Below are positions 35,967 through 47,078 of a DNA stretch of 64,000 bases, piece after piece. The notes under the pieces were generated by a model. It saw nothing but the letters and a program-made list of their open reading frames with translations. It did not search any database and had not been told where the DNA came from. The position numbers and the translations under genes are program-made. This DNA is from Rotaria sordida (taxonomy: Eukaryota > Rotifera > Eurotatoria > Philodinida > Philodinidae): positions 1 to 64,000 of the forward strand of contig CAJNOL010001275.1 of assembly GCA_905250125.1 (NCBI GenBank), written 5' to 3'. The first letter of the stretch is position 1; every line of letters begins with the position of its first letter.

Positions 35967-38923
35967 TTAAAATAATGAACAACGAGACCAAAACGATGTA
36001 CTAACTTTTTTATGTGGATCTAATTTTGGCTTTATTACTGCTGGTTTACCCAATGGATCAATAGCCTATAAAATTTTTTTGTAAAAAAAAGAATATTCAG
36101 AAAAAAAAATATCGAAAATTCTTACAGCTCGTTTATCAATTTTTGCTTTGATATCTTTGGCAAGAGAAAAAAATGCTTCATCTACATTCTATAATAATTA
36201 TTTATATATATATATATATATAAAATATTTACTATATAATACTTACAATATTTCCTTTAGCACTAGTTTCCATAAATTTAATGCCATATTCATTAGCAAG
36301 CTAAAGAAAAGAATATGTTTTTTTTTTGTATATAACAAAGTGATATATTTTAAATTTATAATAATTTTTTCCCTAAATTCTTATGGCTACTTAAGATTCT
36401 CGTGTAATTTTAAACAATTGAACTGAGATTTTTATAATAGATATAAAGAAATAACACGTTTTGATATTTGACCTTGTCGTTCAATGTTATAGAATTTTAC
36501 GTATTTACTGTATATTCAGCTGAATCCGATGAAAATAGTAATGAGTGAAGAGAAATGAACGTTTATAACGAGTCTTCTATTCCTGTTGTACAGAATACAA
36601 AAGTTTTGAAACAATACTTAATGATATTCTGAACAACCATACTTTTCAAAGTGAAACTTGACCTATGATACGTTTATTCTCATATCGCTGGGTATAGAAT
36701 TTAATTCTGAACAAAATATTATGTTGAATTAAAAAAAAAGTCAATTATCCAGAAAAAGATTTTTTCAATTCAAAAATTTCTCTCACGTATATTTCTTCTA
36801 AAATTTTGAAACATATATACTAAAAGCTATAAAATTTTTTACCTAAAAAATAATATTATTTGAAAAACCAAGAAAGTAGTTTTGTAAAGCAGGAAATTCC
36901 TAGTCGACTCTCTCTCCAACGAAATCGCCGCGGAGTCTCCTGAAAAATACGAAATCCCTGTCACGAGTCGCTGGGGGGGAGTTGCATATCTCATGATCCC
37001 CCTAAAACTCTCCGAGGAGTCCCTCTGAAATTTTCACAAATTTGAATTCTTCAGAGAATTTCAATGGTGGCTTCTGGGGAGATCCTGATGATACTCATCA
37101 ATTCCCTGGAGAGTCCCTAGGAAATCTCCGCGAAGTCCTTGAATTCCCTCTTAACTTCTCCAGGGACTCACGACAGGGATTCTCTATTGAATGAGTCTAA
37201 AATGAAGTCTTTAATACATTGGAAATATTCAAAAAAAGAGAAAAGCATTTTACTTTTCTTTATTTCGAGTGTTCTTTTCCTGATGATAGTTTATCTAATA
37301 AATCTTTTAACAAAAGAAATTAAAATTTTGAAATCGGGAAAAATTGCAAAGAGATATCAAATGTGATTATTAATGTACAACCATCTGATAAGTAAAAGCT
37401 ATTGATCATTGCTCTCATTAATTGATGATTAATCCAAAAATAAACAGAACTTTAAAGGACTTAAAATAAAATAGCGCTGTAGATTTGACTTGAACAAGAA
37501 AAATCTGATGAAGAAACTACTTCAACTATTACCCGCCGTCTTAACTTATAATGGACCTACAAAAAAAAAAGTCTCAGTAAGACTAAACAAACCTAGTAGA
37601 GCTCGTACTTCATAATCTAAAAGGAACGTCGAAGTATATAGAATAGAATTTTGTACCCGCTACAGAACGTGACAAACATTGTTGATACACAATCACAAAC
37701 CGTGTATTAATAACAGTTCGTCATAATATATTAACTAATTCCTTATTGTATTTCTGGAAGATTAAGTAAAAAGAGAACGAAGAAATATATCCCAAGATAG
37801 ACAAAATAAAACAATCTTCTCACGATTAGTTAACAACGGCTACATCGTGTTTCATATTGTAATCCCTCAGGAATTGCACGAATTGCTTTTGTTTTGTAAT
37901 TCTGAAGGATACTCTATTTAAGAGCTTCGACCTCAAAAAAAACCGATCTTGAATCAAGTGCATTCAACTCATATGTTAATACTTCGAAAAAATTGTCACT
38001 ATTCATATGAATCCTCGATTCATCATTGTGAGAAGAAGAAAAAAAAGCGTGTTAAAATTCTATAAATTTTACATACATTTTCACCCTTTTCTCGAGTAAC
38101 TTGTCGTTTATCTAGCATGTCACATTTATTTCCTATAAGCATTCGTTCAACTTCAGCCGATGCATGCTAAATAATTTTATATAAAGAAAATATATATATT
38201 TATTAATAAATTTATTTATACTTCTTGAATATTACGAATCCAATTTTTAATATTATCAAAACTTTTTTCACTTGTTATATCATATACAAGCATTATACCC
38301 TAAATAAATATAATTTAATTTTTTTAATAATATATTTCCTTATTATTATACCATTGCTCCTCGATAATAAGCTGTTGTTATAGTTTTAAAACGTTCCTAG
38401 ATAAATAATATATATTGAAAATTTTTTGTTTTCAAATAAAATATACATACTTGACCGGCAGTATCCCTATAAAAGAAAAAGTTAAATAATTTGTTTGTTT
38501 TTTTTTTTCAATTTTTGTTTTTTAAACGTACCAAATTTGTAATTTAATTTTTCGTCCATCAAGTTCAATTGTACGAATTTTAAAATCAATTCCTATTTAC
38601 AAATAAAAAACAACAACTATCATCAATTATTTTAAATTATAAATAAATTTACCAATAGTTGAAATAAATGTTGTGCTAAATGCTGAATCACAGAAACGCA
38701 AAAGCACACATGTCTATATATTTATATATATATATATAGATACAAAAAAACAAAAAAACAATTTTCGAAATGTCAAACATACCTTCCCAACTCCACTATC
38801 ACCTAAACAAAAAAACAAATATTATAAATTAAATATTCATAGGAAAAAAGAAAAAAAAAACAAAATAAAATTTTGCATACCAATTAAAAGTAATTTAAAT
38901 AAATAATCATAGGCTTTAGCCAT
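35967..38923 (-). CDS. Rab8: Rab8 small GTPase
   Basis: Eleven exons, 38923-38881, 38802-38783, 38713-38653, 38592-38532, 38466-38451, 38396-38352, 38299-38222, 38166-38077, 36300-36247, 36188-36126 and 36065-35967, sum to 630 nt, 209 residues. It begins [15 protein letters not shown], as Rab8 does. GTP-binding motifs are GDSGVGKT, the effector Thr in STIGIDF, WDTAGQE, GNKCD and TSAK; the Rab-specific blocks IGIDFK and KLQIWDTAGQERF are present. The C-terminus WSRCSLF is a CaaX box whose final Phe predicts geranylgeranylation. Rab8 directs Golgi-to-plasma-membrane and ciliary traffic. Rab10 is less likely because it ends in two Cys. Two exons are only 20 and 16 nt. The 1.8-kb intron 8 contains a miniature element. 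Confidence 0.95.
36951..37183. mobile_element. Miniature inverted-repeat element in Rab8 intron
   Basis: Left end GAAATCCCTGTCACGAGTC and right end GACTCACGACAGGGATTC are inverted repeats with two mismatches. The inside repeats GAGTCCCT and GGAAATCTCC words and is GC-richer than its surroundings. About 233 bases, no coding frame. Confidence 0.75.
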
Positions 38924-39889
38924 ATTTATATTCTATACTACTAAATAATATAATATATCAATATATATCCATATGATGTTTAATGTATCTAAAAAAAGGT
39001 ATATTCTATTCTTAATATTATAATATGAGACATTAAAAAAAATTAAGGAAATAAGGAGAAAATAATACAATATTTGAAAAATTAAAGAAAAAACCCCATT
39101 CATGATGTTTGTCCTACGCATTCTTTGGAAATAACCATTCGATCATAAAGAGAAAGAATCATTATTACACTTGAATTAGTTTTTATACCATATCTTGTTT
39201 TATTTATGAATCATGTTCGTCGTAAGCATCAAACATTTTATGTTTAATGGTGGTATATCAACCAACGAAAAGAGAAATAAATCAATTCATATCATCAACT
39301 AGCGTACTCTATCTGCTCATAGTACATAATTCTTCAGTTCATTTTGATCGTTCCATTAACCTCAATGATTGTAGAAAGTGGTTACCATCATAGCAGCAGT
39401 GTTCGGATTTCCGAAAAAGGAAACTTCATAAGTTTCGAAGATTTCAAGCATTTGTGTTCTGAATTTTACGTTACTTCCTAAAATGATGTCATTTCCGAAA
39501 TTTCTAAAATTTTTGAAATTTCCAATATGTATAAAAATCTTTGATTTGTACTACTATATAACTATCGAGCTGATAGAAATTTCAGAAATTTGGGTAATTT
39601 TCTTTTTTGGAAATGTGAACATACCTCCATCATAGTTGGTAACTCAAAATTGATGAATTCTAAAATACAAAACAACTTTACTATATACGTTTTAAAATAG
39701 TAAAACAAAGTGTTCTTTCTCTTGTGTAAAAACACTTGAACAATTTTAAAATTCAGCTTTTCTTTCCTTTTAAAATAAAAAGGATTAAATCTGTTTCTTT
39801 TTTTTTTTTTACAATGATGACATAGATAACAACTTGATCATAAACATTAATTTTGACAAAGTTTTACTTTGTCATCTATATTAGGGGTG

Positions 39890-40830
39890 GGCCATTTAAT
39901 TTAACGGGACCTAATTAATGACATTAATTAATGTGTTTCATTAACCATTAATATTAATATTAATGAATTAAGTTTTTCCAAGAAAACATTAATCATTAAC
40001 ATTAATATTAATGATTAATGAAAAACATTAACATTAAAGGGATCCCCTCCCTTAAAAAACTTACTTTTCGTCAGAATGGCCAAGGTTGAGATAAATATAT
40101 GGGGAGATAGCCTGTCATTTGCTCTTTCATAAACGATGAAAACTTTTCTTCGATACCTCCTTTTTCCCGAAAAATTTTCAATATTTTTGACGATCCCTAT
40201 TCGAAAAACCGCTGGTTTTTCAAAAAAATCCAAAAATCTTTTTCGCTTTTTCTCAAAATGGTGGTCGAATGACGCATCTCCAGCGAAAGTCAACTATAAT
40301 CCGGTATAAAGTCAAATGTTTTTTTTTTGTTTGAAAGCTCGTGTTTGGGGCTAGCCCCTCTCGTGGCCCTTTTTTTAAAATAAGCCCTTTTATTATTATA
40401 TCAGAAGCCATCTCTATAGAAAAAGCACTATTTTTTCGGGATTTTTGGAGTCATTGAACTTGTCATCCCTTTCTTTCGCTTAAAAAGTATGAATTTAAAA
40501 AAAAGGGCCACGAGAGGGGCTAGCCCTAGAGACAAGCTTTGAAACAAAAAAAAATTATATATACATATAATGAGGGTCCACAGAGAATTCTTGGAGATGA
40601 GATGAGCTATTTTTTGACCGTTGTTTGGTTCATATCTCTGTCAAATGTCAGGGTATCGAGCTGAAAATTTTACCACAGCCTCCTCACTTCAGCCACAACA
40701 TATGCTCCAAATTTCAGCCCATTTGAACTTACCTGGGTTGAGATCGTCTTTTGAGGGGGGGGGGGACCCTTAATATTAATGTTAATGATTAATGAAAACA
40801 TTAGTCATTAACATTAATATTGTTTTCGAT
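39890..40830. mobile_element. Composite inverted-repeat element, ATTAAT-rich ends
   Basis: Left end at about 39890-40050 and right end at about 40755-40830 consist of ATTAATATTAATGATTAATG-type words, then AAGGG(A)TCCCC, in opposite orientation. The right one carries an 11-base G run (40755-40765). A second, younger hairpin element sits inside at 40319-40554. Non-coding. Confidence 0.55.
40319..40554. mobile_element. Nested hairpin element with 55-base arms
   Basis: Arms 40321-40375 and 40498-40552 are close inverted copies, with the core GGGCCACGAGAGGGGCTAGC identical. The spacer is about 120 bases. The fairly high identity of the arms suggests it is younger than the composite element around it. 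Confidence 0.8.
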
Positions 40831-40865
40831 TAAGGAAGGTTATAGACATTTGTTGAGTAAATTGT

Positions 40866-40965
40866 NNNNNNNNNNNNNNNNNNNNNNNNNNNNNNNNNNN
40901 NNNNNNNNNNNNNNNNNNNNNNNNNNNNNNNNNNNNNNNNNNNNNNNNNNNNNNNNNNNNNNNNN
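40866..40965. other. Assembly gap (100 N)
   Basis: Exactly 100 N bases, the usual placeholder for a gap of unknown size. It removes the 5' end of the TBP gene. The GC- and palindrome-rich sequence to its left may have caused the break. Confidence 0.98.
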
Positions 40966-42567
40966 AATTAGTTCAAGAATAACAACAAATATGGGTCCAC
41001 CACCATCTGTTTCATCCTATCATCCAAATTCTGTTGCACCATCAACACCATTTTCAACAGCTGCAACACCATTTACACCACGACCAGCTGATGTTTCACA
41101 TTTACAACCAAGTTTACAGTAAATAAAAATAAAAATAAATTAAATTATTTATTATCCAAAAAAATTTTTGTTTGTTCTAGAAATATTGTATCAACAGTTA
41201 ATCTTGGTTGTCAATTAGATTTAAAACGTATTGCATTACAAGCACGTAATGCTGAATATAATCCAAAACGTTTTGCTGCTGTTATTATGCGAATACGTAA
41301 TCCACGTACAACAGCATTAATATTTGGTTCAGGTAAAATGGTATGTACAGGTGCTAAAAGTGAAGAAGATTCATTACAAGCTGCACGACGTTATGCAAGA
41401 GTTATACAAAAACTTGGTTTTCCTGTATGATATTTATTTTAAATTTTTTTAGTTTGTATGAAAAAAAAAAATAATGATATTTTTGTTTTTAGGCTAAATT
41501 TCGAGATTTTAAAATTCAAAATATGGTTGGAAGTGTTGATGTAAAATTTCCTATTCGATTAGAAGCACTTGTATTAAAACATTATCAATTTTGCAGGTAT
41601 GTATATATATATATATTGATCATATAGATTTGATCTTTTTTTTTGTCGTAATAATAACTCGTATAAAGAGTAGTTTGAATAGAGCAAAAAAAAAATTGTT
41701 TTTATTAAAGATTTTCAGTAACTGAAATCCAAAAATAAAAGCTTATTCTGATTACAATGAGAGCCACTAATTACCTACAAAATAACAAATCTCCGAGCTC
41801 TCTCCACGACATTCTTGATATTAAGCAGTCCTCTTCTGTCAAAAAATCTATTTTCATCTCAGAACAATTGATCTAACTGAGAAACTTGAGGAAATATAGA
41901 TCTAGAAAGCTTAGAGCAAAAAATTTCAATTGTCAACATTTACTGCTACGACTTAACATAGTACAATTTTTCAATTTAAAATTTTTCTGAAAAATGTCGG
42001 TATTCATATCATCTATAATAGATAAAAGATGAGAAGAAGAAGAAGAAAGGAATGATTATAAATATGTGAGAGAATGAAGCCAAAGAGAAGAAAATGCATA
42101 TGTATATTAGTAGATGTCTCTTCTAATAAAACATTATCAAAATAATTATATAATTAAATAAACACTGATATACAAGGCACGAGTTTACTTGTTTGAAAGC
42201 TTGCAGTGCTAGATTCTTCACTATAGGAAAAGTTCAAAAGTCAATAATAAATAATATTTTGAAAATTAAATCTTTATGATCAATTTTTAGAACTATTGTC
42301 TCTATATATAATTAATTTTTTATTTAAAGTTATGAACCAGAATTATTTCCTGGTTTAATCTATCGAATGATGCAACCAAAAATTGTACTACTTATTTTTG
42401 TTTCCGGCAAAGTTGTATTAACCGGTATAAATAAAATGATAATATTTTATAGATGAAAATTTTGTTTTTCTTTTTTTTTTTTTTTTTTTCAAGGAGCAAA
42501 AGTTCGTCGAGAAATTCATGAAGCATTTGAACGTATTTATCCAATACTTAAAGGTTTTCGCAAATAA
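40966..42567 (+). CDS. TBP: TATA-binding protein (5' end in gap)
   Basis: Visible exons: from the gap to 41118, then 41181-41424, 41493-41596, 42330-42424 and 42494-42567, in phase to TAA. An AG at 40970-40971 may be the acceptor of the first. After a Pro/Ser/Thr-rich N-terminal part comes the full saddle core: [58 protein letters not shown], then repeat two with [47 protein letters not shown] and the C-terminal helix. The intercalating Phe pairs are in place. TBP binds TATA elements within TFIID, SL1 and TFIIIB. The N-terminus cannot be given; Met in TNMGPPP is only the first visible. The 733-base intron 3 shows no element. Confidence 0.95.
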
Positions 42568-45090
42568 ATTCTGTTTATATGTTGTATAAAAATAGTTACG
42601 GTGATTTGTATATGTATAGATCTTTCTCTTTATTGCTTGTTTCTTAGTATATACTATACAAATGTGTTATGACAACATGCAGATTCTGCTTGTTGATTTC
42701 TTTTTTTTTCTTTTTTTTTTTATTGGTGTTAATAACAAAAAAAAAAAGATGAGATATATTAATTCAGATGGAATGTTTATTAAACAAACTTCTAAATAAA
42801 TGGTATCAATAAAAAAAAAAACTATAATTTTGATTTGTAATGTTATAACATAACAATAAGAGGAATCTATTTGGGAATTTTAATGTAAGAAGGTTTTAGA
42901 TATTGTTCGAGATTCAATTGTATGCTCAGTTAAATTTTGTTAACATTCGAGCATTATGTAGAACCTTCTTTTCATCACTCCTTGCCTAACGAGGGAACTA
43001 TGCGAACGAATACTCGCTGCTTGAACTCATATTGGATTTACAAGGGAGGTCTCGGTAAGACTAGAAAAATTTAAAAAGGATTCGAGTTATGACCGTTTTA
43101 TTGAATTTTTAGATATTTACTAAAAAAATCAGATAAAAGTATTTCTATCTGAAATTTCGCATATAAACAAATTGAATGATTAGTAAAACTTTCTAAATGT
43201 TTCAGCAGAAACGAATGTTCCGTTGTCGAAATAATATGATCATTTGTAACAAAATTCGAGTTTATTTGAAAATCGAATATCTCGGCAAAGGAACATTTTT
43301 TTTTTTGGCTGAATCTTTCAGAATATTCTATTAGTCATTTGACCTATTCATGGACAAAGTTTCAGATCAAAATATTATTATTTAATTTTCCGATAAATAC
43401 TTAAAGCTACATGGAAAATTCAATACAACGATCATAACTCGGTACCAGAAGCCCATGGACACGAACTTTTGTAGGATTTCCCTGATTTTATCCAAAAACG
43501 ACGGTTATCACTTCGGGTAGTTCTCTTGTACGATATATGGGTTGGAAAACGATGGTTTTTTTTTATTTATTTATACAGATTGATTATTCTGATGTTGGTG
43601 AAGTTGATATATATACTACGACGGGCATAATCTATTTGCGGAGTGGTGTACAAAAAAAAAGATTCTCGGTTGCAGATGTGAAAGCAGCATTTTTCATGAC
43701 ATCATGAGTCGCTTTTTCTTTCGCTCCATAACATGAAATATTATAAAACAAGACGATCTTCATGTTAAAAGCTTTATTAGAACTAATAGCGAGTCACAAA
43801 GCATTAAATAATTTTTTTATCGATCACAGATAGAAATTTGTAGATTTTATTATGACTTTCCTTTCTAGACGAGATTTTAACAATAGGAATGACTAATTTC
43901 GAATCGAGTTCACTACCAATGATTTTATATTATAAAAAAGAACATAAAGATTAACAATTCTAGAAATGAAGAACTTGATTTCAAACTAAAAATAGCCGTT
44001 TTTGAAGATATCTAATCATGTATCATTCTCTAAAATTAATCTTTGATTAGAAGACTTCCAGCTTTATACAAATAAAATAATGATATAACTGTGAAAACCC
44101 ATATAAAACAATCAACTTAATAATAAATTCAATTTTTATATCATTCAAGATGAATGGATCCTTTTTGATCGATTTTATCTCTTCATTGTAAAAAGACTTC
44201 AGCCAAATATAAGTTTACTAATATCATAATTAGTAACTACAGAAGCTATTCTCGTTGATGACTCAATACTAACTCTATTGTATCAGTGCCAATGAGTAAA
44301 GCGTCAAATTGATTATCGCTACTAATACTATCTTTATTGTAAGTCATAATGTTAAAAGAGGGTATGTGTTTTAGAACATTCTATTTAGCTTTAATATATA
44401 CCATCAATGAAGAATAGATGATAGAGATTCATTTTTTTTCTTTTAGAAAAAAATTGATCTTTGTCTACTATACTCTCCTGTCTCGAAATATGATTTCCAA
44501 ACAGTTTCTTGTTTTGATTCAATTCATGTTATTTTTTTACATGTATTATTATATATTTTTAATATAGCTTTTCATATGTGATCATCTCCTATTGGTATAA
44601 TTTCTTTAATTCTATTTCATGAATAAGAAATATAATTTAATAGCATATTTATTGCATCAGTTCTTTCGAAATCTTAACGTATTTTTTTTTTGATTTTCAC
44701 ATTATTTCATAATGATATTGTGTAAAGAAATGTGCGTCGTTTTTTTTCTTTTTCTTTTTCTTTTTTCTTGCAAACTAATTACCTATGTGTGGTGTAATAA
44801 TTGCAACTGAGTTGAGTAATTTTGCCTACTATAAAAACATCTTGAATACAGTATACAATGTTTTTAACAACATCAAAAGTAAAGTGTTATTTCAGGTAAG
44901 ATTATTTTATACAGTAGGAGACTTCTTTTTTTTTAAACTGATATTGATTATATAGATTCGACACTCAGTTCATAATATATATAAATATTTAACTGAGCCA
45001 ATTCTTTATATTCATATAAATAAAAAAGTAAAATAATAAATGAATGTCTATTTCTTGACAAAAGGATTTTTTTTATTTATTTTTATCTAG
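42568..45090. other. Intergenic region, TBP to the vWA gene
   Basis: No gene seen. 44035-44325 is a copy of R3. Around 43035-43070 GGAGGTCTCGGTAAGACTAG resembles text near 37580-37605, suggesting another dispersed repeat. The last part, about 44780-44895, may include a 5' untranslated exon ending in TTTCAG|GTAAGA at 44896-44897. Confidence 0.45.
44035..44325. repeat. Dispersed repeat R3, copy 2
   Basis: Alignable by eye with 32641-32912 in the same orientation, roughly three bases in four identical. No ends, frame or target duplication recognised. Confidence 0.6.
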
Positions 45091-47078
45091 TGGTTCGTGG
45101 TCGTGGAGCTTCGGGTGGACGAGGTCGTGGCCGAGGTCGAGGTCGAGGTCGAGGTCGTCCAGTAGCACGTGGTGGACGTCATGGAAGTCGTCGAATAGGT
45201 CGACAACCACGAATGGATATTGATCAACAACAAGCATCTACAACTCCTATTACTGATCTTGATATAAATGGTGATTCAAAACCATTTTTTGTCAATGCAA
45301 ATGTAACATTAGATCAACATATTCAAGCACAAACAACAAATTTATCACGTTATTTAGCAACTCTATTTTCACTTGATTTAAATAGTGTTGAAATTGGTCA
45401 AAAAGCTAAAGCATGTGCATTAGCTGCAGCTTGGTGTCGACATGATCATAAATTAGCAAATAATCTTTTACGTCATCGACGTTTATTTACTTTAACTGAA
45501 GTTCTTAAAGCTGTAACTATGTTAGATGCTGCAAGACAAATACGTGTTTATGAAAAAAAATTAAAACGTCTTGAATTAAATAAAATTAAACCAAAAGCAA
45601 TTAAATTAGGAAAAATAAAAAATAATATTGATAATTTAAATAAACTTAAACCATCAAATGGTTCAGCTAGTGGTGCTGTTGCACGACATATACAACGTTG
45701 GACAAGAACATTAACAAAACAAGAATTAGAATATTTTGCATTACATATGCCAACTGAACCATGGAAAAAATTAGCTGATATTGTTCATTTTAATCCAACA
45801 AAAGATTTTCCATCTTTACCATGGTTTTTACCATTTTGTTTTGGTACATCAGCACCAGCTGAAACAATGGTTGCACGTTGTCGTGATTTAACAAATGAAA
45901 ATGTTAATGATTTATTAAAAGAATTTTCTATTCCATATTCACATTTAAAACAATTTAAAGAACATTTAAATGAAACATCAAAAGCTAAAATTGCTGCTAA
46001 AGAAGATAAACTTGATACTATTTTATGGTATTATGAAGATTTACAATGTTCACCTGTTGATGATATTATCAGTGAACGATTACGTGATGGTGAACAAATT
46101 ACTTTACCTTATGGTAAATTAATGGAACGTCTTTTACTTTGTCGAATGTTACGAGAAGGTGAATCAACAACATCTACACGTTATGGACGTCGAGGTGCTC
46201 GAAATACAACATCGAATTCATCTAATCAACCAGCACATCCAGATAAAGCAAAATTTTATTCAGATTTATTGCCAGTAGCACAAGCTCAACTTGAAAAAAT
46301 TAAATTACCATTAGAATCCCCTGTAGCTGTTATTGGTGATGCATCAGGTTCAATGGAAGTTGCTATTCGTACAGCAACTATTCTTTCATCATTACTTACG
46401 GCAATTTGTTCAGCTAAACTTAATTTCTTCAATGATAAAGTATTTGAACCAGCATTTGTTCCAAAAACTTTGGAAGATGTTTTATCATTAGCACTTATAA
46501 CACAAGCTGATGGATCAACAGCAAATGCTGCTGGTCTTGTACCATATTATAATGCTAAAGAAGTAATCAAAACATTTGTTATGGTTACTGATGAAGAAGA
46601 AAATGCTAATGGTACAATAGCTGATGGTTCAACAACAAGATTTTTTGAATTATTTATGAAATATCGTGCTGAAATTTATCCAGCTAAACTTGTTTTTATT
46701 TCTTTTCTTTCTCATCAACATGCACAAGGTCAAATGTATTCACAATTTGTGAATGCAAATGTGCCAGACGTTCTTCAAGTAAGAAAATAAAAAATACAAG
46801 ATTTATTATTTTTTTTCTTACTCTTTTATCGAATTATTTCCTTTTTTTTTTTGTAGTTCAAATTTAATCGTGAACGACCTGATTTAACTAAAATTGATAA
46901 TTTAATTGGTTTATTATCAACAGGTTCTTCAGCTTCATTCGATAATAGTCTCGATCCATTGCAAGTTGAATTTGAACAAAATGGTATTGAATCCGTCATA
47001 ACACGATTAGTTGAAAAACAAGATGAAAATTCTATGCCAATGGATGTTGAAATGAATAAAACAACAGCTGCAAATTAA
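45091..47078 (+). CDS. RGG-box protein with vWA domain, Ro60-like layout
   Basis: Two visible exons, 45091-46778 and 46857-47078, ending at TAA. The first opens directly at an acceptor (TTATCTAG) and needs one base from an upstream exon; if that base is A, the start codon ATG is split by the intron and the protein begins MVRGRG. Otherwise the first internal Met is MDIDQQQ. Residues 2-35 are an Arg-Gly repeat, an RNA-binding RGG box. A long helical middle follows, then a vWA fold with a MIDAS-like DASGSM and later TDEEE. Helical repeats plus vWA is the layout of TROVE/Ro60 RNA-binding proteins, but I see no decisive TROVE signature, so that name is tentative. Total about 637 residues. AATAAA at about 47128-47133 is a good poly(A) signal. 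Confidence 0.8.

Larger units (their letters stand above)
38924..40865. other. Divergent intergenic region, Rab8 and TBP
   Basis: Contains the 5' flank of Rab8 and whatever remains of the 5' flank of TBP before the gap. Around 39400-39626 GAAATTTC-type words recur (TTTCCGAAA, TTTCTAAA, GGAAATG), perhaps another small element. 39890-40830 is a composite inverted repeat described separately. No open frame is convincing. Confidence 0.5.

Noticed and set aside
35967-36065. Rab10 identity
   Set aside because: The C-terminus is a single-Cys CaaX box (CSLF) rather than a double-Cys end, and the N-terminus [15 protein letters not shown] fits Rab8.
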